Positions 1-6,451 of a stretch of DNA of 7,494 nt are shown here, piece by piece (the first letter of the stretch is position 1; every line of letters starts with the position of its first letter). The position numbers and the translations under genes were made by a program. The stretch lies in NCBI GenBank assembly GCA_003694235.1, contig RFKO01000261.1, positions 1-7,494 on the forward strand, read 5' to 3'. Origin of the DNA: Anaerolineae bacterium (GTDB lineage Bacteria; Chloroflexota; Anaerolineae; Anaerolineales; UBA11858). The notes beneath the pieces are model-generated. The model saw only the letters and a program-made list of their open reading frames with translations. It was not told the origin of the DNA and did not search any database.

Positions 1-80
1 TCGCCGTGTTCTTTGAGCAATTTGGTCACGCGGGCGCGCCATTCGGGAAGTTGGGCTGCGATTTTCTCTTTGAGAATCAT
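1..80 (-). CDS. Probable type I citrate synthase, N-terminal fragment (runs off the left edge)
   Basis: Only the first 26 codons are in the window. The peptide starts MILKEKIAAQLPEWRARV and continues TKLLKEHG. This matches, from memory, the N-terminal helix of mitochondrial-type (type I) citrate synthases, which carry a pattern like LKxxLAxxIPxxxxRxKxxxxxHG. The enzyme condenses oxaloacetate with acetyl-CoA to give citrate in the cytoplasm. The start is supported by an AGGAG Shine-Dalgarno (plus-strand 88-92), 7 nt upstream of ATG. It lies 68 nt downstream of mdh, whose product makes its substrate oxaloacetate, which strengthens the call. The mdh terminator lies between them and I see no convincing separate promoter, so expression may depend on read-through. 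No catalytic residue is visible, so the call rests on a short match plus context. Confidence 0.6.
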   Translation of the reverse strand, partial: MILKEKIAAQLPEWRARVTKLLKEHG

Positions 81-107
81 GGACGGTCTCCTTTTGTGGT
101 TGAGTGT

Positions 108-144
108 GGTAAAGGGAAGAAGGCGATTCGCAAGAATCGCCTTC
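108..144 (-). terminator. Rho-independent terminator after mdh
   Basis: The arms at 119-129 and 134-144 form a perfect 11-bp stem (GAAGGCGATTC against GAATCGCCTTC) closed by a 4-nt loop. Read on the minus strand it starts 4 nt after the mdh stop codon and is followed by a pyrimidine-rich tail, TTCCCTTTACC. The tail is not a pure T run, so termination may be partial, which would let some transcripts reach the citrate synthase gene downstream. Confidence 0.75.
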
Positions 145-148
145 GGGT

Positions 149-1258
<1,110 letters not shown>

Positions 1259-1290
1259 TCATATTTTTTTCGTATGTCAGTCCTCTTTGA

Positions 1291-1334
1291 GGTTAAAACA
1301 AAACGGCCTGCGCGACTCCGGGCAGGTCGTTTTG
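1291..1334 (-). terminator. Rho-independent terminator after trxB
   Basis: The arms at 1299-1311 and 1322-1334 pair over 13 positions with one A-C mismatch on the minus strand, around a 10-nt loop. On the minus strand the 3' arm ends CCGTTTTG and continues into TTTTAACC, giving a broken T run. It begins 17 nt after the trxB stop and separates trxB from mdh. Confidence 0.75.
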
Positions 1335-1351
1335 CGGTGCGTCGTTACCGG

Positions 1352-2290
1352 CTAACCGTTCTGTTCTTCCAGGAAGTGGATCGCCTGCATGGCGGCCGCG
1401 GCCCCCATCCCTGCCGAGGTGATCACCTGGCGGAAGTGGGAGTCGGCCACCTCGCCGGCGGCAAACACACCCGGCACGCTGGTCTGCATGAAGCGAGCCA
1501 CCACCAGATAGCCCTGTTCGTCCATCTCCAGCTGCCCGACGAACAGCTCGGTATTGGGAATGTGGCCGATGAAGATGAAAATGCCTTCGGTGGGGAAATC
1601 GCTTTCCTGGCCGCTTTTTACATTTTTCAGGCGCAGTTTGTTCACCTGGCCGTCCTGGCCAATGATTTCGGTGACCACGGTGTCCCAGATGAACTCGATT
1701 TTGGGGTTGTTGAAGGCGCGCTGCTGTAACAGTTTGGAGGCGCGCAGTTCGTCGCGGCGGTGAATGATGGTCACTTTGGTGGCGTAGCGGGTGAGGAAGA
1801 TGCCCTCCTCCAGGGCGCTGTCTCCGCCGCCGACCACGGCGACCTCTTTGCCCTGGAAGAAATGCCCGTCGCAGGTGCCGCAATATGAGACGCCCCGCCC
1901 GACGTATTCTGTCTCGCCGGGCACTTCCAGCTTGCGCGGGTTGGCGCCGGTGGTCAGGATCAACGCGTCGGCGGTGTATTCACCGCTGTAAGTGGTCACT
2001 TTGAACGGCCGCTCGCTCAGGTCCACCGCGGTGACCTGGTCGAACTCGATGCGGGCGCCAAAGCGTTCGGCCTGCTTCTGAAAGGCGTCCACCAGTTCCT
2101 GACCGCCGATGCCTTCCGGGAAGCCGGGGTAGTTCTCTACGATGTGGGTGAGGGCCACCTGCCCGCCGAGTTGCATACCGGTGAACACCAGCGGCTGGAG
2201 GTTGGCGCGCGCCGCATACAGCGCAGCCGTCAGGCCGGCCGGGCCGGAACCGACGATGATCAAAGGGTGGTGGAATTCGTTTTCGCTCAT
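1352..2290 (-). CDS. trxB: Thioredoxin-disulfide reductase (NADPH-dependent flavoprotein)
   Basis: 312 residues, the usual length of low-molecular-weight bacterial thioredoxin reductases, which pass electrons from NADPH through FAD to thioredoxin in the cytoplasm. In order: FAD-binding GSGPAG (14-19); [15 protein letters not shown] (52-66); the TTGANPR strand (113-119); the redox motif C137-G-T-C140 followed by DG; the NADPH-binding loop GGGDSALEE (154-162) with HRRDELR (177-183), whose basic residues contact the NADPH 2'-phosphate; and the C-terminal FAD motif [16 protein letters not shown] (279-294). Two departures from the textbook family are CGTC instead of CATC, and GE instead of GD in the last motif. 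ATG 2290 follows AAGGA by 6 nt. The gene lies 114 nt after pnp, with a hairpin but no clear terminator between, so the two may be co-transcribed. Confidence 0.95.
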   Translation of the reverse strand: MSENEFHHPLIIVGSGPAGLTAALYAARANLQPLVFTGMQLGGQVALTHIVENYPGFPEGIGGQELVDAFQKQAERFGARIEFDQVTAVDLSERPFKVTTYSGEYTADALILTTGANPRKLEVPGETEYVGRGVSYCGTCDGHFFQGKEVAVVGGGDSALEEGIFLTRYATKVTIIHRRDELRASKLLQQRAFNNPKIEFIWDTVVTEIIGQDGQVNKLRLKNVKSGQESDFPTEGIFIFIGHIPNTELFVGQLEMDEQGYLVVARFMQTSVPGVFAAGEVADSHFRQVITSAGMGAAAAMQAIHFLEEQNG

Positions 2291-2316
2291 GGTTGTTCCT
2301 TCTCTCGTGGCAGCGT

Positions 2317-2347
2317 ACTGGCGCGCAGGGCATCCCCGCGCGCCAGT
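2317..2347 (-). other. Strong GC-rich hairpin between pnp and trxB, without a T tract
   Basis: The arms ACTGGCGCGC (2317-2326) and GCGCGCCAGT (2338-2347) are perfectly complementary over 10 bp. Inside the loop GGG (2328-2330) can pair with CCC (2334-2336), extending the stem. On the minus strand it is followed by ACGCTGCCACG, so a classical intrinsic terminator is not supported. It may stabilise the upstream mRNA end, mark a processing site, or attenuate read-through from pnp into trxB. Confidence 0.6.
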
Positions 2348-2404
2348 GGATTGACGTTGTTCGGTTGGACGATCTTACGCCGAGGTGGGAGGACGCCGGG
2401 GCGT

Positions 2405-4612
2405 CTAGCGGCGGTGACGCCGCCCGCCTCCGCCACCACCGCGGCGTTCGGAAGAGCCGCCGCGACGTCGGCCGCCGCTCTTCTTGCCGGCGCGGTCGTT
2501 CTCCAGCGCTTCTTCCACCGTCCAGCCTTCCAGCACAGCGCGGCGGGAGAGGCGCAGTTTGCCGTTTTCGTCGATCTCGGTCAGCATCACGGTGATCTCG
2601 TCGCCTTTCTTGACCACGTCTTCAACGTGCTCGACGCGGCGGGTATCCAGCTGCGAGATGTGTACCATGCCGTCGGTGCCGGGGATGATTTCCACGAAGG
2701 CGCCGAAATCCTTGATACCGGTGACCTTGCCGGTGTAGATGCGTCCGACTTCGGGCGACTCGGTCAGGCGTTCGATGCGTTCGCGCGCTTTGCGGGCGCT
2801 TTCGGCGTCGGCCGTGGCGATGAACACCGTGCCGTCTTCCTGGATGTCGATCTGGGCGCCGGTCTCGTCCTGAATGGCGCGGATGGTCTTGCCGCCGGGG
2901 CCAATCACCACCCCGATTTTGTCTTCGGGGATCTGGATGGTGGTGATGCGCGGCACGTGCGGTTTGAGTTCCTTGCGCGGCTCAGGGATGACTTCCAGCA
3001 TTTTGTCCAGGATAAAGGCGCGGGCTTCTTTCGCCTGTGCCAGCGCTTCCCGCATGATTTGTGGGGTGATGCCCTTGATCTTGATGTCCATCTGCAGGGC
3101 GGTGATGCCCTTGGGCGTACCGGCCACTTTGAAGTCCATATCTCCCAGGTGGTCTTCCACACCCTGGATGTCGGTCAGGATGACGTACCGTTCGCCCTCC
3201 TTGATCAACCCCATAGCCACGCCGGAGACCGGTGCTTTGATGGGGACGCCGGTGTCCATCAGGGCCAGCGTGGAACCGCACACCGAGGCCATCGAAGATG
3301 AGCCGTTGGAGGACAGCACCTCGGAGACCAGGCGCAGGGTGTAGGGAAACTCCTTCTCGGAGGGGATCATCGGCTTGAGGGCGCGTTCGGCCAGCGCGCC
3401 GTGACCGATCTCGCGGCGGGATGCGCCGCGCAGCGGACGTACCTCGCCGGTGCAGAAGGGGGGGAAGTTGTAGTGATGGATGTAGCGCTTGGTCTCTATG
3501 GGGGTGAGGTTATCGAGCATTTGCGCGTCGCGCGGCGTGCCAAGCGTGGCCAGGGTCATCACCTGGGTTTCGCCGCGGGTGAACAGGCCGGTGCCGTGGG
3601 CGCGCGGGCTGGTGCCCACCGCACACCACACCGGGCGCACGTCTTTCAGGCCGCGCCCGTCAGGGCGAAGGCCCTTTTCCAGGATGCGGGCGCGTACGAC
3701 GGCTTTGTAGGCGGTCTCAAAGGCCTGTTTTACATCCCTGGCCAGCGATTCGTCCTCGCCGGCGAACTCGGTGATCAGCTCTTCTTTGAGGGCGTCAAGC
3801 GCCGCTTTCATCTCGGCCTTGGGGAGGGCGCGTTCGAGCAGTTCCTCCAGCGGAGACTGGGCACGTGCGATCACGCGCTGCTTGAGGTCTTCATCCACCG
3901 CGAAGGGGGTGTAGGAACGCTTGGGTTTGCCTACCTGGCGTTGCATTTCCTCGATGGTCTCGATGATGGGCAGCAATGCTTTATGACCGAATTCCACCGC
4001 CTCGATGATTTTTTCTTCGGAGACCTCGTTGGCGCCACATTCGACCATCAGCACGGCGTCGCGCGTACCGGCCAGGCGCAGGTCGAGGTCAGAGATTTCC
4101 ATTTCGGCGAAGGTGGGGTTGAGCACGAACTGGCCGTCGATCAAGCCAATGCGCACTGCGCCGATCGGGCCATCCCAGGGGATGTCGGAGAGCGCCAGGG
4201 CGGCGGAGGCGGCGTTGATCGCCAGGATGTCGAGCGGGTTTTCGCCGTCCGCCGAGAAGGAATACATAATTACCTGGATGGCGTTGCGCAAATCCTTGGG
4301 GAAGAGCGGGCGGATGGGGCGGTCGGTCAACCGGGCGGTGAGGATGGCGTCCTCAGTGGGGCGTCCCTCGCGGCGGAAGAACGAGCCGGGGATCGTGCCG
4401 CCGGCATACATGCGCTCTTCGTAGTCCACCGTGAGGGGGAGAAAATCGATCCCTTCACGCGGTTGATTGTCCATGGTGGCCACGCCCAGAATCTGGGCCT
4501 CGCCGCAGGTGACGGTCACCGCGCCTCCGGCCTGTCCGGCCAGCTGCCCGGTCTGGAAGACCAGCGACCGTGTTCCCAGGTCGGCAGTGTAGGTTTTGGG
4601 TTCAGGTGTCAT
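2405..4612 (-). CDS. pnp: Polyribonucleotide nucleotidyltransferase (PNPase)
   Basis: 735-residue phosphorolytic 3'-to-5' exoribonuclease that releases nucleoside diphosphates; members act as trimers and in degradosomes. Domains in order: first RNase PH domain (about 10-145) with the FFRREGRPTE RNA-contact loop (78-87); helical domain (about 240-325); second RNase PH domain (about 325-540) with the catalytic EDHLGDMDFKVAG segment, in which D487, D493 and K495 align with the E. coli catalytic residues; KH domain (about 555-615) with GxxG at G571-G574; and S1 domain (about 622-692). The last 26 or so residues are a low-complexity Gly/Arg tail ending RRHRR. ATG 4612 follows AGGAGG (4617-4622) at 4 nt. 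It lies downstream of rpsO, the usual bacterial order, behind a leader with several hairpins that suggests post-transcriptional self-control. Confidence 0.98.
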   Translation of the reverse strand: MTPEPKTYTADLGTRSLVFQTGQLAGQAGGAVTVTCGEAQILGVATMDNQPREGIDFLPLTVDYEERMYAGGTIPGSFFRREGRPTEDAILTARLTDRPIRPLFPKDLRNAIQVIMYSFSADGENPLDILAINAASAALALSDIPWDGPIGAVRIGLIDGQFVLNPTFAEMEISDLDLRLAGTRDAVLMVECGANEVSEEKIIEAVEFGHKALLPIIETIEEMQRQVGKPKRSYTPFAVDEDLKQRVIARAQSPLEELLERALPKAEMKAALDALKEELITEFAGEDESLARDVKQAFETAYKAVVRARILEKGLRPDGRGLKDVRPVWCAVGTSPRAHGTGLFTRGETQVMTLATLGTPRDAQMLDNLTPIETKRYIHHYNFPPFCTGEVRPLRGASRREIGHGALAERALKPMIPSEKEFPYTLRLVSEVLSSNGSSSMASVCGSTLALMDTGVPIKAPVSGVAMGLIKEGERYVILTDIQGVEDHLGDMDFKVAGTPKGITALQMDIKIKGITPQIMREALAQAKEARAFILDKMLEVIPEPRKELKPHVPRITTIQIPEDKIGVVIGPGGKTIRAIQDETGAQIDIQEDGTVFIATADAESARKARERIERLTESPEVGRIYTGKVTGIKDFGAFVEIIPGTDGMVHISQLDTRRVEHVEDVVKKGDEITVMLTEIDENGKLRLSRRAVLEGWTVEEALENDRAGKKSGGRRRGGSSERRGGGGGGRRHRR

Positions 4613-4629
4613 AGTACCTCCTGTTTAGT

Positions 4630-4708
4630 GGGGCCGCCGGTCAGGGATTGGGATGCGAAGACCAGAGTCTGATCGCCGCATCCCAATTCCCAACCGGAGG
4701 GCGGCCCC
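4630..4708 (-). promoter_or_regulatory. Long stem-loop in the pnp leader, just upstream of the Shine-Dalgarno
   Basis: A 79-nt inverted repeat. The base GGGGCCGCC (4630-4638) pairs with GGCGGCCCC (4700-4708). Then GGT (4639-4641) pairs with ACC (4693-4695), and the 14 nt at 4644-4657 pair with 4677-4691 except for one bulged A. A small top hairpin (AGAC 4659-4662 with GTCT 4667-4670) sits in the apical loop. The stem ends 7 nt from the pnp AGGAGG. In E. coli a long leader duplex upstream of pnp is cut by RNase III and PNPase then represses its own mRNA. The layout here is analogous, but function is inferred. Confidence 0.65.
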
Positions 4709-4727
4709 AAGGGTTAAGTGGATTTAT

Positions 4728-4823
4728 CTCGCCGCAGGACGCTCAGGGAGCGGCGGCGAGGGTTGGACAAAGAGAACAAAGCGGATAGCACATGCCAGGA
4801 ACGAGGACGAACCGGTTGTCCTC
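4728..4823 (-). other. Two further hairpins in the rpsO-pnp gap
   Basis: The first is CTCGCCGC (4728-4735) with GCGGCGAG (4753-4760), continued by CGCTC (4740-4744) with GAGCG (4748-4752), making a 13-bp stem with a 4-nt bulge on one side. The second is GAGGAC (4803-4808) with GTCCTC (4818-4823), enclosing the palindrome AACCGGTT. Neither is followed by a T tract on the minus strand. With the 4630-4708 stem they make the 275-nt gap almost wholly structured. I found no convincing separate pnp promoter here. Confidence 0.45.
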
Positions 4824-4834
4824 CCCCGTTGAGT

Positions 4835-4879
4835 GGATATAAAGAAAGTAGATGGCAGACCTGCGAAGCCATCTACTTT
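4835..4879 (-). terminator. Rho-independent terminator after rpsO
   Basis: AAAGTAGATGGC (4845-4856) and GCCATCTACTTT (4868-4879) form a perfect 12-bp stem around an 11-nt loop. On the minus strand the stem ends in ACTTT and continues CTTTATATCC, a T-rich tail. It starts 8 nt after the rpsO stop. If fully efficient, pnp would need its own promoter; partial read-through would give the rpsO-pnp cotranscript known in other bacteria. Confidence 0.8.
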
Positions 4880-4887
4880 GAGCCGTG

Positions 4888-5154
4888 CTAGACCTTGCGG
4901 ATGCCCAGTTCGGTGGTCAGGGCAACGAATCGCTGATAATCCTTACGGCGCAAATAGCGCAACAGGCGGCGGCGTTGCCCAACCAGTTTGAGCAAACCGC
5001 GGCGGGAAGATTCATCGTGCTTGTGAACCCGCAGGTGCTCGGTGAGTTGCTGGATGCGTTCGGTCAGCAATGCGATCTGCACCTCGGGAGAGCCGGTGTC
5101 TTTCTCGTGCCGGGCAAATTTTTGAATCACATTGGTCTTTTCTTCTTTGTTCAT
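4888..5154 (-). CDS. rpsO: 30S ribosomal protein S15 (bS15)
   Basis: 88 residues, the normal length of bS15, a primary binder of the 16S rRNA central domain that begins assembly of the platform. Recognisable family segments are [19 protein letters not shown] (16-34), the [20 protein letters not shown] region (44-63) that contacts rRNA, and the end LGIRKV. Most homologues I remember read DHHSRRGL where this protein has DESSRRGL (47-54), so two residues of the rRNA-contacting turn differ. The start ATG 5154 is preceded by AGGAG (5168-5172) at 13 nt, somewhat long. A strong promoter is at 5257-5284 and a terminator follows. S15 represses its own translation through leader RNA structures in several bacteria, and this leader is also GC-rich and can fold. 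Confidence 0.97.
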   Translation of the reverse strand: MNKEEKTNVIQKFARHEKDTGSPEVQIALLTERIQQLTEHLRVHKHDESSRRGLLKLVGQRRRLLRYLRRKDYQRFVALTTELGIRKV

Positions 5155-5184
5155 TGACGTCTGCTTTCTCCTTGTGTTGATATT

Positions 5185-5241
5185 CCCGCGCCGGAGCGCG
5201 GGGAGCAGGTCTCCAGGCCGGCAGCCGCGGCCGCCGACCGG
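5185..5241 (-). promoter_or_regulatory. Structured rpsO leader, possible S15 autoregulatory element
   Basis: Within the roughly 95-nt leader, CCCGCGC (5185-5191) pairs with GCGCGGG (5196-5202) over a 4-nt loop. GGAG (5202-5205) can alternatively pair with CTCC (5211-5214). CCGG at 5218-5221 and 5238-5241 flank another GC-rich fold. The first hairpin ends 13 nt from the Shine-Dalgarno. S15 leader control is known in E. coli, Geobacillus and Thermus with different structures; I cannot assign this one to a known class. Confidence 0.4.
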
Positions 5242-5256
5242 TCTAGTCAGGCTGGA

Positions 5257-5284
5257 ATTATACCAGAAAAAGCGAAAGTGTCAG
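5257..5284 (-). promoter_or_regulatory. Strong sigma-70-type promoter for rpsO (and possibly pnp)
   Basis: On the minus strand: -35 CTGACA (5279-5284), a 16-bp spacer, then TGG immediately before a perfect TATAAT (5257-5262), giving an extended -10. The predicted start of transcription is near 5250, about 95 nt before rpsO. This is the best promoter match in the window and sits just after the upstream phosphatase-family gene. Confidence 0.8.
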
Positions 5285-5327
5285 GGGGGAGTGGCAAGGC
5301 CAGGTGTCAGGTGGCAGGTGGGGGAGT
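5285..5327. repeat. Short degenerate G-rich repeat upstream of rpsO
   Basis: The plus strand has three close copies of a CAGGTG-type unit (CAGGTGTCAGGTGGCAGGTG at 5301-5320). The heptamer GTGTCAG occurs at 5304-5310 and again at 5278-5284, where it contains the -35 box of the rpsO promoter. It lies directly after the stop of the phosphatase-family gene. No terminator is visible here for that gene. Confidence 0.4.
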
Positions 5328-6290
5328 TCACGGTGAGTGGATGTCGAATTGCAGCCACAGCGGCAGATGGTCGGAGCCGATGTCCGCGCCGACGGCGCGC
5401 TGCCGCACCGCAATCTGCGGCGAGATCAGGATATGATCGATCGGCACGCGCAACGGCCAGAAAGCGGCGGGCCAGGTAGCCTGCACGCCGAACCCGCGAC
5501 GGCTGTCGCGCAGGCCCGAGGCGCGCAGCCAGCCGCGGAAATATGGTGTCCAGGATGTGGCGTTCAGGTCGCCCACCAGCATGACCGCGCCGTCTTGTTC
5601 TGCGATATAGGCCGCCAGGCGCGTCATGTGGGCGTCCCGCAGTTGGGCGGCGTACTTTCCTTTGGGCGGCATGGTGTGGGTGAGCACCAGCCTCAGCGGC
5701 CCGCCGGGGCTTTCCAGGCGGGCGACCAGGGTGGGCAGCCCCAGGCCGGTGAAGTCCCGGACTTCCCAGTTCGCTATCGGCCAGCGGGAATACAGCGCCA
5801 GGCCGAAGTTGTCGGGGCGAGGGATTTCTACGCGGTAGGGGTACAGGTCGCTCAGGTGCAGGTCGTCCAGCCACCGCTGGTCGGGCTCCACCAGCGCCAC
5901 GATGTCGGGGGAATAATGCTCGATTTGCTTACGCGTCGGCGTGTGAAGAGCGTTCTCGGTGTGGACGTTGGCGTACCACAACGTGTAAACGGCGGATGAT
6001 GTCTCCGGTTGAGCGGGCGGCAGGTGAAGCGGCGCGATCAACAACAGGTTGATCAGCGCCGCCGCGCCGACCAGCGAAGCCCCGCGCCGTTTGCCCCAGC
6101 CGAAGACGAGCAGCATCCCCAGCAGCCCGACCAGGTATTGCACCCGGAAATGGCTGAACAGGTCGAGGATCCACCACAGTTTGCCCGCAAAACCGGCTAT
6201 CGTGAGGGCCACCAGCCCCAGCGCGGCCAGGTCGGCAGCGGCCCAGAGGAGGGTGCGGAGGAAGGTGCGGAGGAGGGTGGCTGTTTTCAT
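5328..6290 (-). CDS. Membrane-anchored endonuclease/exonuclease/phosphatase family protein (VanJ-like layout)
   Basis: 320 residues. The N-terminal third has three predicted membrane helices (about 14-35, 50-66 and 70-90). Basic residues before the first and KRR (67-69) between the second and third predict N-in and the C-terminal catalytic domain outside. That domain (about 101-317) carries the family's metal and catalytic signature: N108 in YANVHTEN, E135 in ALVEPD, H205, GDLNATSW with D241 and N243, IDH (284-286) and the terminal SDHLPL with D307 and H308. The family cleaves phosphodiester or phosphomonoester bonds. The layout recalls VanJ, an externally facing phosphatase of actinomycetes acting on lipid-linked cell-wall intermediates, but the substrate here is unknown. 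The frame has a stop at 6303-6305, so ATG 6290 is the only start, and no good Shine-Dalgarno precedes it. A 12-bp near-tandem repeat near 6248-6275 encodes the N-terminal LRTFLRT. Confidence 0.85.
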   Translation of the reverse strand: MKTATLLRTFLRTLLWAAADLAALGLVALTIAGFAGKLWWILDLFSHFRVQYLVGLLGMLLVFGWGKRRGASLVGAAALINLLLIAPLHLPPAQPETSSAVYTLWYANVHTENALHTPTRKQIEHYSPDIVALVEPDQRWLDDLHLSDLYPYRVEIPRPDNFGLALYSRWPIANWEVRDFTGLGLPTLVARLESPGGPLRLVLTHTMPPKGKYAAQLRDAHMTRLAAYIAEQDGAVMLVGDLNATSWTPYFRGWLRASGLRDSRRGFGVQATWPAAFWPLRVPIDHILISPQIAVRQRAVGADIGSDHLPLWLQFDIHSP

Positions 6291-6322
6291 GGATGATGAA
6301 TTTCAGGTTGCGGGGGTGATAA

Positions 6323-6393
6323 CTGACGGCTGACCGCCGACCGCTGTTGGCTGACGGCTGACCGCCGACCGCTGTTGGCTGACCGCCGACCGC
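6323..6393. repeat. 28-bp tandem repeat, two full copies and a partial third
   Basis: The plus-strand unit begins CTGACGGCTGACCGCCGACC and ends GCTGTTGG. Copies at 6323-6350 and 6351-6378 are identical. A third at 6379-6393 retains CTGACCGCCGACCGC but lacks an internal 7-bp stretch. The unit is itself built from CTGAC/CCGAC sub-repeats. It lies between the acyltransferase stop and the phosphatase-family start. Confidence 0.9.
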
Positions 6394-6451
6394 AGACCGT
6401 AGACAGTGCCTCTAAACAGCCGTCCGCGGTCTGTCGTCCGTCGTCCGCGGT
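6379..6451. repeat. Imperfect palindromic repeat downstream of the acyltransferase gene
   Basis: The block at 6379-6400 (GACCGCCGACCGCAGACCGT) and that at 6421-6452 (CGTCCGCGGTCTGTCGTCCG, then TCGTCCGCGGTC) are roughly inverse. CAGACCG (6393-6399) pairs exactly with CGGTCTG (6427-6433), with longer pairing allowing G-U. It begins right at the acyltransferase stop and could act as a weak terminator or 3'-end stabiliser. Together with the 28-bp repeats it fills the whole 161-bp gap, in which I see no gene. Confidence 0.55.

Noticed and set aside
2144..3301. Long plus-strand open frame (385 codons) across trxB and pnp
   Set aside because: It crosses the ends of two well-supported minus-strand genes, has no recognisable domain and is a composition artefact.
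3401..4672. Long plus-strand open frame (423 codons) opposite pnp
   Set aside because: It is antisense to a full-length PNPase with all domains intact. Its translation is Gly/Ala/His-rich without any family motif, as expected from the complement of GC-rich codons.
4613..4887. Riboswitch or small-RNA gene in the rpsO-pnp gap
   Set aside because: I see hairpins but no conserved aptamer core that I recognise; one hairpin is clearly the rpsO terminator.
6323..6393. CRISPR array
   Set aside because: The 28-bp units are directly adjacent with no spacers and only two full copies, and there are no cas genes nearby.
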